This document shows, piece by piece, positions 52,148 to 61,767 of a stretch of 64,000 nucleotides of DNA; within the stretch, counting starts at the first letter, position 1, and each line of letters opens with the position of its first letter. Position numbers and translations under genes: made by a program. The stretch spans positions 149,495-213,494 of the forward strand of contig NZ_VKAB01000022.1 in assembly GCF_009769385.1 (NCBI RefSeq), written 5' to 3'. Origin of the DNA: Saccharothrix deserti (GTDB taxonomy: Bacteria > Actinomycetota > Actinomycetes > Mycobacteriales > Pseudonocardiaceae). The notes under the pieces are model-generated. The model ran no database searches. It worked only from the letters and a program-made list of their open reading frames with translations, and was not told the DNA's origin.

Positions 52148-53121
52148 CCGAGACGCTGACCATCGAACGGACCAAAGAAAAGCGCGACGTGACTGGTCGC
52201 AAGCCCGTCCGGCACCGGAAGCGCGCGAAACGCCCGGTCTGGGAGGAGCCGCCGACCGCGGCCGGTCAGACCGCCAAGGGCCTGACCCTCGGCGTGGTCG
52301 TCGCGGTCGTCCTGGTCCCGTTGTGGATCATCGTGGTGACCAGCCTGTCCACGCAGGCGGCGGTCAACCGCGCGGGTGGCCTGGTGATCTGGCCGACCGA
52401 CGTGACCTTCGAGGCGTACCGCGTGATGCTCGGCGACTCCACCGTGCGCAACGCACTGCTGGTCAGCCTCGGCATCACGGCGGTCGGCACGGCCGTGTCC
52501 ATGGTCGTGTCGATCCTGTGCGCCTACGGCCTCTCCCGGTCCGGCTCGGTGGCCCACCGCTTCATCCTGGTGCTGTTGATCCTCACGATGTTCGTCAGCG
52601 GCGGCCTGATCCCCACCTTCCTGGTCGTCACCGAACTCGGCGGCTACGGGCAGTGGTGGGCGCTCATCCTGCCCGGCGCGGTGTCGGTGTTCAACATCCT
52701 GGTGCTGCGGGCGTTCTACTCCGACACCTCGACCGACCTGATCGAGGCGGCGCGGATCGACGGCGCCGGTGACTGGCGGATCCTGTGGTCGATCGTCCTG
52801 CCGACGTCCCGGGCGGTGACCGCGGTGATCGCCCTGTTCTACGGCGTGGGCTACTGGAACTCGTTCTTCAACGTGATGCTCTACATGCCGACCGACAGCG
52901 AGAAGTGGCCGCTCCAGTACGTGCTGCTGACCTACGTCAACCGGGGCAACGGGCTGCCCGGATCGGTGAACTCCGGCTTCGGCTCGCAGTTCTCGCAGAC
53001 CGCGCCGCTGTCGTTGCAGATGGCAGTGGTGGTGTTGACGATCGTGCCTCTGCTGCTGGTGTACCCGTTCATGCAGAAGCACTTCCGTACCGGCGTCCTC
53101 ACCGGGGCGGTCAAGGGCTGA
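52144..53121 (+). CDS. LplC-type sugar ABC transporter permease
   Basis: 325 aa; ATG overlaps the LplB stop (ATGA). A long basic head (about 1-40), then LTLGVVVAVVLVPLWIIVVT, the EAA loop LIEAARIDGAGDWRILWSIV, LPTSRAV and the usual tail FRTGVLTGAVKG. Six hydrophobic helices. A LacI regulator follows 70 bases downstream. Confidence 0.92.
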   Translation: MTETLTIERTKEKRDVTGRKPVRHRKRAKRPVWEEPPTAAGQTAKGLTLGVVVAVVLVPLWIIVVTSLSTQAAVNRAGGLVIWPTDVTFEAYRVMLGDSTVRNALLVSLGITAVGTAVSMVVSILCAYGLSRSGSVAHRFILVLLILTMFVSGGLIPTFLVVTELGGYGQWWALILPGAVSVFNILVLRAFYSDTSTDLIEAARIDGAGDWRILWSIVLPTSRAVTAVIALFYGVGYWNSFFNVMLYMPTDSEKWPLQYVLLTYVNRGNGLPGSVNSGFGSQFSQTAPLSLQMAVVVLTIVPLLLVYPFMQKHFRTGVLTGAVKG

Positions 53122-53191
53122 ACCGGCAAACTGGGCGAACGCGGGCGCCGGAGCGGGCCCGGAAACGCACGAAGAAGCAGGAGCATCACGC

Positions 53192-54232
53192 ATGGTGACA
53201 CTCGCCGATGTGGCCAGGCACGCGGGCGTGTCCGCCAGCACGGTCAGCTACGTGCTCAGCGGCAAGCGCTCGATCTCCGAGGAGACCCGGCGCCGCGTCG
53301 AGCGTTCGGTGGCCGAACTCGGCTACCACCCCAACGCCGGCGCCAGAGCGCTGGCCGCCAAGCGCTCCCACATAATCGCCTTGGTGGTGCCGCTGCGTGC
53401 CGACGTCTACGTGCCGATCATGATGCAGATCGCCATCTCGGTCACCATGACGGCCCGCCAGCACGGTTACGACGTGCTGCTGATCACCAACGACGAGGGC
53501 CCGGAGGGTGTGCGCCGGGTCGCGGTGAGCGGGCTGGCGGACGGCGTGATCCTGATGGACGTCGGGTTGGACGACGAGCGCATCCCGGTGCTGCGCGAGT
53601 TGCGCACGCAGGCCGCGCTCATCGGCCTTCCCGACGACCGGAGCGGGTTGTCCTGCGTGGACCACGACTTCGCGGCCGCGGGCGCGATGTGCGCCGACCA
53701 CCTGGCCGACCTCGGCCATAGGGAGGTCGCGTTCATCGGGTACGGCTCGGGCGTGTACCAGCGGCACGCCGGGTACGCCGAGCGCACCCTGATGGGCTTC
53801 CGGGAACGCGCCGACGAAAGAGGCCTGCGCTTCGTGCACCGGCCGTGCGAGGGCACCTACGAGAGCACCGCCGGCACGCTGGCCCGCATCCTCGCCGACC
53901 GGCCGGACACCACGGGGTTCGTGGTGCAGAACGAGGGTGCGATCGGCCCGCTGCTCAGCCTGCTGCGCATCAGCGGGCGCACGGTTCCCGAGGACGCCTC
54001 CGTGATCGCGCTGTGCCCCGAACTGCTCGCCGAGCAGTACGCGCCCGCGCTGACGGCGGTCACCGGCCCGGCACAGGAACTCGGTCGGGTCGCCGTCGAG
54101 CAGGTCATGCAACGGATCACCGCCGCCGGCCGCGACGAGGAGCCGGACGACGAGCTCGTCCTGCTCCGCCCCGTCCTGACCGTCCGGGAGAGCACCGGTC
54201 CGCACCGCAGCCGGACCTCCAGCTTGTCCTGA
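53192..54232 (+). CDS. LacI-family repressor of the xyloglucan-type locus
   Basis: 346 aa; ATG with AGGAG upstream. HTH at residues 3-22 (TLADVARHAGVSASTVSYVL), hinge region about 48-60, sensor domain about 60-335 (IIALVVPLRADVYVPIMMQ, HREVAFIGYGSGVYQRHAGY, VIALCPELLAEQYAPALTAV). It is embedded among the genes it probably controls; AAGCGCTT-centred palindromes, the type LacI members bind, lie before the divergent GH3 and transporter genes. Confidence 0.9.
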   Translation: MVTLADVARHAGVSASTVSYVLSGKRSISEETRRRVERSVAELGYHPNAGARALAAKRSHIIALVVPLRADVYVPIMMQIAISVTMTARQHGYDVLLITNDEGPEGVRRVAVSGLADGVILMDVGLDDERIPVLRELRTQAALIGLPDDRSGLSCVDHDFAAAGAMCADHLADLGHREVAFIGYGSGVYQRHAGYAERTLMGFRERADERGLRFVHRPCEGTYESTAGTLARILADRPDTTGFVVQNEGAIGPLLSLLRISGRTVPEDASVIALCPELLAEQYAPALTAVTGPAQELGRVAVEQVMQRITAAGRDEEPDDELVLLRPVLTVRESTGPHRSRTSSLS

Positions 54233-54312
54233 ATGCCGCCACCGGCTTTGTCCGCGTCCCGCCGCCTTCGGCCCGGACGCGGGCGACCTTCACCACCGCC
54301 AGGAGCACCCGA

Positions 54313-56343
54313 ATGCACTTCCGCGATCTCGGCAACGCCCTCGAATGGCAGGCCAACGGCGAGACCCTGCGCATCGAGGCGTGGGGACCCGACGCCGTCC
54401 GGGTTCGGGCGACCCCTGGCGGGCCGGTGCTCGACGACCTGCCCGGCGCGCTGCTCGACGCCCCGCCGGGCGGCAAGCCGGAGATCGGCATCGCCGAGCA
54501 CCACGCGACCCTGGTCAACGGGGCGCTGACGGTGCGGGTCGACGCCGACACCGACGGCTCGGTCACCCCGTACCTCCCGGCGACGGCCGGCCGGTTGACG
54601 TTCCTGCGCACGGAGGACGGCGCGGAGCTGCTGGCCGAGCAGCCCGCCCACTTCTGGTGGCCGGGTCCGCGGTCGGCGGCGCCGACCGGCAACGGCTACC
54701 ACCGCCTGGAGCAGCGGTTCCGCGCCTACGCCGGTGAGCGGCTCTTCGGCCTCGGTCAGCACACCCACGGCATGTTCGACCAGAAGGGTGCGGTCGTCGA
54801 CCTCGTGCAGCGCAACGGCGAGGTGACCATCCCGCTGCTGGTGTCCGACCGCGGCTACGGCCTGCTGTGGAACTCGCCGGCCGTAGGCCGCGTGGAGCTG
54901 GCCGAGACCGGCACCCGGTGGGTGGCCGACAGCGCCCGCCAGATCGACTACTGGGTGACCGCGGGCACCCCCGCCGACGTGCTGCGCCGCTACGCCGACG
55001 CGACCGGCCACGCGCCGGAGCTGCCCGCCTGGGCGGCCGGTTTCTGGCAGTGCAAGCTGCGCTACCGCACCCAGGAGGAGTTGCTGGAAGTCGCCCGCGA
55101 GTACCGGCGGCGCGGCCTGCCGCTGTCCGTGATCGTGTGCGACTTCTTCCACTGGACCCACCTCGGTGAGTGGCGCTTCGACCCCGCGGAGTGGCCCGAC
55201 CCGGCCGGCATGGTGCGTGAACTGGACGAGATGGGCGTCAAGCTCATGGTCTCGGTCTGGCCGTCCGTCAGCCCGGTGAGCGAGAACTACCACCCGATGT
55301 CGGACCGGGGCCTGTTCATCGGCTCCGACTACGGGCCGGTGGCCCACGCCGACTGGCCGGACAAGGGCCTGGGCGCGTACTCGGCGCAGGTGGCGTTCTA
55401 CGACAGCACCAACCCCGAGGCCCGCCGGTACGTCTGGGAGCGCATCCGCCGCGGCTACCACGAGCTGGGCATCACCGTCTTCTGGCTCGACGCCTCCGAG
55501 CCGGAGCTCAAACCCGGCCACCAGACCGGTCTGCGCTACCACGCGGGCCCGGGTCCGGAGGTGGCCAACCTGTACCCGCGCGAGAACGCGCGCATGGTCC
55601 ACGACGGCCTGCGCGCGGCGGACGAGACCGAGATCATCTCGCTCAACCGGTCCTCCTGGGCGGGCGCGCAGCGCTACGGCGCGGCGCTGTGGTCCGGCGA
55701 CATCGGCACGGACTTCACCACGCTGCGCGCGCAGATCAAGGCCGGCCTGAACGTGATGATGTCCGGGATCCCGTGGTGGACGACGGACATCGGCGGCTTC
55801 CACGGCGGCGACCCCGACGACCCGGCGTACCGCGAGGTGCTGGTGCGGTGGTTCCAGTACGGGACGTTCTGCCCGTTGTTCCGCCTGCACGGCTTCCGCG
55901 GCCCCTCGCAGGTCCTGGAGCCGGCCATGACGGGCCTGCCCAACGAGGTCTGGTCCTACGGCGACGAGGTCTACCCGATCCTGGTCGACCACCTCCGCCT
56001 GCGCGAACGCCTGCGGCCGTACGTCATGGAGCAGATGCGCGCCGCCGCGGAGACCGGTCTGCCGCCGATGCGGCCGCTGTTCCTGGAGTTCCCCGACGAC
56101 GAGCGGGCGTGGGAGGTCGACGACGCGTTCCTGCTCGGCCCCGACCTGCTCGTCGCGCCCGTGACCGCCGCCGGAGCCCGGGAGCGCACGGTGCACCTGC
56201 CCGCCGGAGCCAGGTGGACCGACGCGTGGACCGGCCAGGAGCACGTGGGCGGGCAGACGGTCACCGTCGCCGCCCCGATCGAGCGCATCCCGCTGTTCGT
56301 GCGCGACGACGCACGGCTGCCACTGCACGAGGAGCAGGCATGA
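54313..56343 (+). CDS. GH31 alpha-xylosidase
   Basis: 676 aa; ATG at 54313 with AGGAG upstream. Nucleophile D393 in VFWLDASEPELKPG and acid/base D463 in ALWSGDIGTDF. The WLDxSEPE form and the segment VIVCDFFHWTHLGEWRFDPA fit the alpha-xylosidase branch (YicI, CjXyl31A-like) rather than alpha-glucosidases. No signal peptide. It would remove the non-reducing-end xylose from imported xyloglucan oligosaccharides. Overlaps the next gene by ATGA. Confidence 0.9.
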   Translation: MHFRDLGNALEWQANGETLRIEAWGPDAVRVRATPGGPVLDDLPGALLDAPPGGKPEIGIAEHHATLVNGALTVRVDADTDGSVTPYLPATAGRLTFLRTEDGAELLAEQPAHFWWPGPRSAAPTGNGYHRLEQRFRAYAGERLFGLGQHTHGMFDQKGAVVDLVQRNGEVTIPLLVSDRGYGLLWNSPAVGRVELAETGTRWVADSARQIDYWVTAGTPADVLRRYADATGHAPELPAWAAGFWQCKLRYRTQEELLEVAREYRRRGLPLSVIVCDFFHWTHLGEWRFDPAEWPDPAGMVRELDEMGVKLMVSVWPSVSPVSENYHPMSDRGLFIGSDYGPVAHADWPDKGLGAYSAQVAFYDSTNPEARRYVWERIRRGYHELGITVFWLDASEPELKPGHQTGLRYHAGPGPEVANLYPRENARMVHDGLRAADETEIISLNRSSWAGAQRYGAALWSGDIGTDFTTLRAQIKAGLNVMMSGIPWWTTDIGGFHGGDPDDPAYREVLVRWFQYGTFCPLFRLHGFRGPSQVLEPAMTGLPNEVWSYGDEVYPILVDHLRLRERLRPYVMEQMRAAAETGLPPMRPLFLEFPDDERAWEVDDAFLLGPDLLVAPVTAAGARERTVHLPAGARWTDAWTGQEHVGGQTVTVAAPIERIPLFVRDDARLPLHEEQA

Positions 56344-58301
56344 CGGCGCGCGAACTGATCGAGCGGCTCGGCGGTCTCGCGTTCGGCGGTGACTACAACC
56401 CCGAGCAGTGGGACGAGCCGGTCTGGGCCGAGGACGACGAACTGATGCGCCGGGCGCGGGTCAACCTGGCCACGGTCGGCGTGTTCTCCTGGGCCCTGAT
56501 GGAGCCCGAGGAAGGCCGCTACGACTTCGCCTGGCTCGACGCCCACCTCGACCGCCTGCACGCCAACGGTGTCGCCGTCGACCTGGCCACGCCGACCGCT
56601 TCCCCTCCCCCGTGGTTCACCAAGGCACACCCGGACGCGCTGCCGGTGACCCCCGACGGCGTCCAACTCGTCCACGGCAGCCGCGACACCTACTGCCTCG
56701 CCGCACCGGCCTACCGCGACGCGGCCCGCCGCATCGCCTCCGCCCTGGCCGAGCGCTACGGCCGGCACCCCGCGGTCGCGCTGTGGCACGTGCACAACGA
56801 GTACGCCACGCTCTGCTGGTGCGACCACGCCGCCGCCGCGTTCCGCGACTGGCTGCGCGACCGGCACGGCACGCTGGACGCGCTGAACGAGGCGTGGGGC
56901 ACGGCGTTCTGGAGCCAGCGCTACACCTCGTGGGACGACGTCCTGCCGCCGCGCGCCACGCAGTGGCACCACAACCCCGGGCAGACGCTGGACTTCCGCC
57001 GCTTCGGGTCCGACCTGGCCCTCGCCGCCTACCGGGAGCAACGCGACGCGATCCGCGCCCACAGCGACCGCCCGGTGACCACCAACCTGATGCTGCCCGG
57101 CTACCAGAACCTCGACCTGTGGGCGTTCGGCCGCGAACTGGACTTCGTGACCATCGACCACTACCCGGACCGGCCGGGCCTCGACGCCGCGGCGGACACG
57201 GCGTTCGGCGCGGACCGCGCCCGTTCGTTCGGCGGCGGCCGACCGTGGTTGCTCATGGAGCAGGGCACGAACACCGTCTACGCCGAACGCCGGGTGCTGC
57301 CGAAGGACCCGGGCGACATCCTGCGGCACACGCTCGGCCACATCGCGCGCGGCTCGGACGGCGCGCTGTTCTTCCAGTGGCGCCAGTCGAAGGCGGGCGC
57401 CGAGACGTGGCACTCGGCGATCGTGCCGCACGCCGGGCCGGACAGCCGGATCTTCCGGGAGGTGACGGAGGTCGGCGAGGCCGTCGCCCGGCTCGCGGAG
57501 GTGGCCGGGTCGACCGTGACGGCCGAAGTGGCCGTGCTGCACGACGCCGATGCCTGGTGGGCGTCCGAAGTGGACGGTCTGCCTTCGCCGGACCCCGACT
57601 ACCACACGAGGCTGCGGCACGCGCACCGGGCGTTGTGGGACGCCGGGGTGGTGACCGACTTCGCCCACCCGGAGCACGACCTCGGCCGGTACCGGCTCGT
57701 CCTCGCCCCTGCCCTGTTCCTGCTGTCCGACGCGGGGGCGGCGAACCTGAGCCGTTACGTCGCCGAGGGCGGCACGCTGCTCGTCCAGCACTTCAGCGGT
57801 GCGGTCGACGAACGGATGCAAGCGCGCCTCGGCGGCTACCCGGCCCCGGCGCTGCGCGAAGCCCTCGGTGTCCGGGTCGAGGAACCGCGACCGTTGCGGC
57901 GGGACGAACGGATCACGCTGTCCAATGGCGCCCAAGGCACGCTGTGGAGCGAATCCATGCGCGTGGAAGACGCCGAAACGGTCGCCTCCTACACCCACGG
58001 GATGCTCGCCGGACGCCCGGCGCTCACCCGTCACGCCTTCGGCGCCGGCCACGGCTGGTACCTCTCCACCGTCCTCGACACCACCGACTACGCCGAGCTG
58101 GTCGGCCGCCTGCTGGAGGAAGCCGGTGTGGTCACCGAGTGGCCGCCCGGCGTCGAAGCCGTCACGCGCGGCGGCTGGCAGTTCCTGCTCAACCACGGCG
58201 GTGACACCGTCCCGCTCCCCCAGACCGCACACGACCTGCTCACCGGTGGGCCGCTGACCGAGCTGCCGCCCCACGGCTGTGCCGTGCTCCGGATGCCCTG
58301 A
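56340..58301 (+). CDS. GH42 beta-galactosidase
   Basis: 653 aa; start overlaps the GH31 stop (ATGA). GH42 A-domain: GGDYNPEQWDEPVW, acid/base E154 in LWHVHNEYATLCWCDHA, nucleophile E307 in WLLMEQGTN; the B-domain (FFQWRQSKAGAETWHSAIVP) and C-terminal beta-domain follow. Cytoplasmic. With GH31 immediately upstream it probably takes galactose off xyloglucan side chains, though other beta-galactosides or alpha-L-arabinopyranosides are possible. Confidence 0.93.
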   Translation: MTARELIERLGGLAFGGDYNPEQWDEPVWAEDDELMRRARVNLATVGVFSWALMEPEEGRYDFAWLDAHLDRLHANGVAVDLATPTASPPPWFTKAHPDALPVTPDGVQLVHGSRDTYCLAAPAYRDAARRIASALAERYGRHPAVALWHVHNEYATLCWCDHAAAAFRDWLRDRHGTLDALNEAWGTAFWSQRYTSWDDVLPPRATQWHHNPGQTLDFRRFGSDLALAAYREQRDAIRAHSDRPVTTNLMLPGYQNLDLWAFGRELDFVTIDHYPDRPGLDAAADTAFGADRARSFGGGRPWLLMEQGTNTVYAERRVLPKDPGDILRHTLGHIARGSDGALFFQWRQSKAGAETWHSAIVPHAGPDSRIFREVTEVGEAVARLAEVAGSTVTAEVAVLHDADAWWASEVDGLPSPDPDYHTRLRHAHRALWDAGVVTDFAHPEHDLGRYRLVLAPALFLLSDAGAANLSRYVAEGGTLLVQHFSGAVDERMQARLGGYPAPALREALGVRVEEPRPLRRDERITLSNGAQGTLWSESMRVEDAETVASYTHGMLAGRPALTRHAFGAGHGWYLSTVLDTTDYAELVGRLLEEAGVVTEWPPGVEAVTRGGWQFLLNHGGDTVPLPQTAHDLLTGGPLTELPPHGCAVLRMP

Positions 58302-58394
58302 CCGTCACCGAACCCCGTCGATCACACCGTGCGCCGTGCCGCACCGGTGCGCTGGAGCGCTGGAGCGCGCCCCAACCACGAAGGGCCTGATGGG

Positions 58395-59894
58395 ATGTCA
58401 CCGAACCCCAGCACGTTCGCCAACCCGGTGATCGCGGGCTTCCACCCCGATCCGAGCGTCTGCCGCGTCGGCGAGGACTACTACCTCGTCTGCTCCAGCT
58501 TCGAGTACTTCCCCGGCGTGCCGATCTTCCACAGCCGCGACCTGGTGCACTGGACGCAGATCGGCAACGTCCTGGACCGGCCGGAGCAGCTTCGCCTCCC
58601 GCTCGACTCGCCGTCGTCCGCCGGTGTCTACGCGCCGACCCTGCGCCACCACGACGGCCGGTTCTGGCTGATCACCACCAACGTGAGCGGCGACGGCAAC
58701 CTCCTGGTCACCGCCACCGATCCCGCCGGACCGTGGTCGGACCCGATCCTGCTGCCCGACCTGCCCGGCATCGACCCGGACCTCACCTGGGACTCCGACG
58801 GCACGTGCTGGTGCACGATCGCCGGGGTGTCGCAGGTCCGGATCGACCCGCACACCGGGCAGGTGCTCGGTGCACCGCAGCGGATCTGGTCCGGAGCGCC
58901 CGGTGCGAAGGCCCCGGAAGCGCCGCACCTGTACCGGATCGGCGAGTACTGGTACCTGCTCATCGCCGAAGGCGGCACCGAACGCGGCCACGGCGTCTCG
59001 ATCGCCCGTGGGCGCACACCCTCCGGCCCGTTCGAGCCGTGCCCGGCCAACCCGGTCCTGACCCACCGCGGCACCGACCACCCGATCCAGAACACCGGGC
59101 ACGGGGACCTGGTGCAGGGGCCGGACGGCTCCTGGTGGATGGTGCTGCTCGGCGTGCGGCCGGGCGGCGGGACCCCCGGCTGGCACGTGCTGGGCCGCGA
59201 GACGTTCCTCGCGCCCGTGACCTGGGTGGACGACTGGCCGGTCGTCGGCCCGCTGGCACCCGAGGCGACCGTGCCCTGGCCACTGCGACCGGGGCCGACC
59301 GCGGTGCGCCGCGACGACTTCGACCTCCCGGAGCTCCAGCCGTCCTGGATCTCGCTGCGCGACCGCCAGGAGCGGCACTGCACGACGAAGGAACGTGCCG
59401 GGTGGCTGACCCTCCGCGCGCGCGGCGAGTCCCTGGACGAGCTCGACGTCGTGTTCGTCGGCCGCCGCCAGCAGCACCCGTCCTGCCAGGTGCGCACGCT
59501 CGTGGACGTCGAGGGCGGAACCGGCGGTCTGGCGGTGCGGCTGGACGAGGAGCACCACTACGAGATCGAGACGACCGCCGGCGAGGTGCGGGTAATCGCC
59601 CGCGTCGGCTCGCTGAAGACCGTGGTGGCGTCCCGGGCGGTACCGGCCGGGCCGCTGGTCCTGGGCGTGGACGTGCACGAGGAGAAGAACCTCCGGGACG
59701 CGCGCACCGGCCCCGACACCGTCTCCTTCGGCATCGGCGAACCGGACGGGACGTTCACCACCCTCGCCACCCTCGACGGCCGCTACCTCTCCACCGAGGT
59801 GGCGGGCGGCTTCACCGGTCGGGTCGTCGGCATGTACGCCACCGCGGGCGCCGTCCACTTCGACTGGTCCGACTACGAGCCGCTCGACTCCTGA
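58395..59894 (+). CDS. GH43 beta-xylosidase/arabinofuranosidase
   Basis: 499 aa; ATG at 58395 after AAGGG. Five-bladed propeller with base Asp in ANPVIAGFHPDPSVCRV, pKa-modulating Asp in LPGIDPDLTWDSDG and acid Glu in APEAPHLYRIGEYWYLLIAE. C-terminal concanavalin-like GH43_C2 domain from about 320 (FDLPELQPSWISLRDRQERH). No signal peptide: intracellular trimming of xylo- or arabinoxylo-oligosaccharides. 93 bases after the GH42 gene, in the same direction. Confidence 0.92.
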   Translation: MSPNPSTFANPVIAGFHPDPSVCRVGEDYYLVCSSFEYFPGVPIFHSRDLVHWTQIGNVLDRPEQLRLPLDSPSSAGVYAPTLRHHDGRFWLITTNVSGDGNLLVTATDPAGPWSDPILLPDLPGIDPDLTWDSDGTCWCTIAGVSQVRIDPHTGQVLGAPQRIWSGAPGAKAPEAPHLYRIGEYWYLLIAEGGTERGHGVSIARGRTPSGPFEPCPANPVLTHRGTDHPIQNTGHGDLVQGPDGSWWMVLLGVRPGGGTPGWHVLGRETFLAPVTWVDDWPVVGPLAPEATVPWPLRPGPTAVRRDDFDLPELQPSWISLRDRQERHCTTKERAGWLTLRARGESLDELDVVFVGRRQQHPSCQVRTLVDVEGGTGGLAVRLDEEHHYEIETTAGEVRVIARVGSLKTVVASRAVPAGPLVLGVDVHEEKNLRDARTGPDTVSFGIGEPDGTFTTLATLDGRYLSTEVAGGFTGRVVGMYATAGAVHFDWSDYEPLDS

Positions 59895-59951
59895 GCGGTG
59901 TCCGCCGACGGTGGCCCTGTCGGCGGCGGAGAACCGATTCCACCGACAGAA

Positions 59952-61691
59952 ATGGCTACCGACATGGAACGAGCACAACGGCCGTCCTGGCGCACCAGAC
60001 TCCGGCGGGCGGTGAGCATCCCGGTGGCGCTGGTCGTCACGGGCGTCCTCGCCGCCGGCACGACACCCGCTGCCCAGGCCGACGCGGAGTTCGGCGTCCC
60101 ACGCAGCGCGATGGACGTCGTGGCCGCGATGCAGCCCTCGTGGAACCTCGGCAACAGCCTCGACGCCATCCCCGACGAGACGTCCTGGAACAACCCGCCC
60201 ACCACGAAGGCCATCTTCGACACGCTGCGGGGGCAGGGCTTCCGCAGCGTCCGGATTCCGGTGACGTGGTCCAACCGCCAGTCGGCCACGGCCCCCTACA
60301 CCATCGACGCCGCGTACCTGGACCGGGTGCAGGAGATCGTCGACTGGGCGCTGGCCGACGGCCTCTACGTCGTGCTGAACATCCACCACGACTCCTGGCA
60401 GTGGATCGCGAACATGCCCACCGACCACGACAACGTGCTGGCCCGGTTCAACGCGACCTGGGTCCAGATCGCCGACAGGTTCAAGGACTCGTCGCGCAGG
60501 CTGCTGTTCGAGAGCGTCAACGAACCGGTCTTCAACACCGACGACACCGCCCGGAAGGTGCAGCTGCTGGACGAGTTGAACACCTCGTTCCACGGCATCG
60601 TGCGGGAGTCGGGCGGCCGGAACGCGACGCGCCTGCTCGTGCTGCCCACGCACTGGTGCACGCCGGACCAGAACCTCATGGACGACCTGTTCGCCACGAT
60701 CACCTCGCTGCACGACCCCAACCTGGTCGCGACCGTGCACTACTACAGCTACTGGCCGTTCAGCGTGAACATCATGGGCTTCACCCGCTTCGACGCCACG
60801 GTCGAGAAGGACATGGTCGACGTGTTCGCCCGAATGCGGGACACGTTCGTCGCCAAGGGCATCCCGGTCTACGTCGGCGAGTACGGACTGCTCGCCTACG
60901 ACCACCTCTGGCCCGACATCATCGAGCGCGGCGAGGTCCTGAAGTACATCGAGGCCCTGGGGCACCAGGCACGCGTCGCCGGGGTCACCACCGCCCTGTG
61001 GGACATGGCCGCCTTCCTCGACCGCAGGGCCCTGGTGTGGCGCGACCCGGAACTGTTCGCCCTCATGAGGTCGAGCTGGCACACCCGGTCCGGCACCGCG
61101 TCGTCGGACCTGCTCTTCGTGCCGAAGTCCACTCCGATCACGCCCCAGACCATCACCCTCAACCTCAACGGCACCGCGTTCCGAGGGCTGTGGAAGGGCG
61201 ACACCCGGCTGATCGAGGGCCGCGACTACACCGTGTCCGGCAACCAGGTCACGCTCACCGCGGCAGCGGTGACCAGGCTGGTCGGCGACCGCGCCTACGG
61301 CGTCAACGCCACGATCCAAGCCAGGTTCTCGCGCGGGGTCCCCTGGTCGATCAAGGTGATCACCAATGACCGGCCGGTGTTGTCGGACGCGAGTGGCACC
61401 GGCAACTCCCTCACCGTCCCGACGCGGTTCCGGGGTGACGTGCTCGCGACGATGGAGGCCAAGTACGCGGACGGCAGCAACGCCGGTCCGGCGGACTGGA
61501 CCTCGTTCAAGGAGTTCCGGGTGAACGTCTGGCCGGACTACACCGCCGAGACCATCACCCTGCCCTCCGCGTTCTTCGACGCGGTCCGCGACGACGCACC
61601 GGTGACGCTGACGTTCCACTTCTGGAGCGGCGCCACCGTGACCTACCACGTGACCAAGTCGGGCACATCGGTGACCGGCACGACGTCCTGA
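59952..61691 (+). CDS. Secreted GH5_4-like endoglucanase/xyloglucanase with X2 and CBM46 modules
   Basis: 579 aa from ATG at 59952 (ATG at 59964 is an alternative). The leader ends GTTPAAQADA. GH5 barrel: PSWNLGNSLDAIPDET, VRIPVTW, acid/base E191 in FESVNEPVF and nucleophile E310 in VYVGEYGLL. Downstream are an X2/Ig-like module (about 390-470; TPQTITLNLNGTAFRGLWKG) and a CBM46-like module (about 475-575; SGNSLTVPTRF-type and FHFWSG). The GH5_4-X2-CBM46 order is that of Bacillus halodurans Cel5B, active on glucan and xyloglucan. It would cut the polymer outside the cell for the LplABC-type importer. A hairpin lies just before it (59902-59926) and a strong terminator after it. Confidence 0.9.
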   Translation: MATDMERAQRPSWRTRLRRAVSIPVALVVTGVLAAGTTPAAQADAEFGVPRSAMDVVAAMQPSWNLGNSLDAIPDETSWNNPPTTKAIFDTLRGQGFRSVRIPVTWSNRQSATAPYTIDAAYLDRVQEIVDWALADGLYVVLNIHHDSWQWIANMPTDHDNVLARFNATWVQIADRFKDSSRRLLFESVNEPVFNTDDTARKVQLLDELNTSFHGIVRESGGRNATRLLVLPTHWCTPDQNLMDDLFATITSLHDPNLVATVHYYSYWPFSVNIMGFTRFDATVEKDMVDVFARMRDTFVAKGIPVYVGEYGLLAYDHLWPDIIERGEVLKYIEALGHQARVAGVTTALWDMAAFLDRRALVWRDPELFALMRSSWHTRSGTASSDLLFVPKSTPITPQTITLNLNGTAFRGLWKGDTRLIEGRDYTVSGNQVTLTAAAVTRLVGDRAYGVNATIQARFSRGVPWSIKVITNDRPVLSDASGTGNSLTVPTRFRGDVLATMEAKYADGSNAGPADWTSFKEFRVNVWPDYTAETITLPSAFFDAVRDDAPVTLTFHFWSGATVTYHVTKSGTSVTGTTS

Positions 61692-61696
61692 CCGGT

Positions 61697-61735
61697 CCCG
61701 GCGACCGGAGTCCACACCGGACTCCGGTCGCCGGG
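61697..61735 (+). terminator. Strong terminator after the GH5 gene
   Basis: A 17-bp perfect stem (61697-61713 and 61719-61735) with a five-base loop, five bases after the stop codon. Confidence 0.72.
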
Positions 61736-61767
61736 CCACCCAGCACGGTTTTCGGAGGCTGACCGCC

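Noticed and set aside
58351..58375. GCGCTGGA direct repeat before the GH43 gene as an operator
   Set aside because: Short, not symmetric, and not found before other genes of the locus; probably chance in GC-rich DNA.
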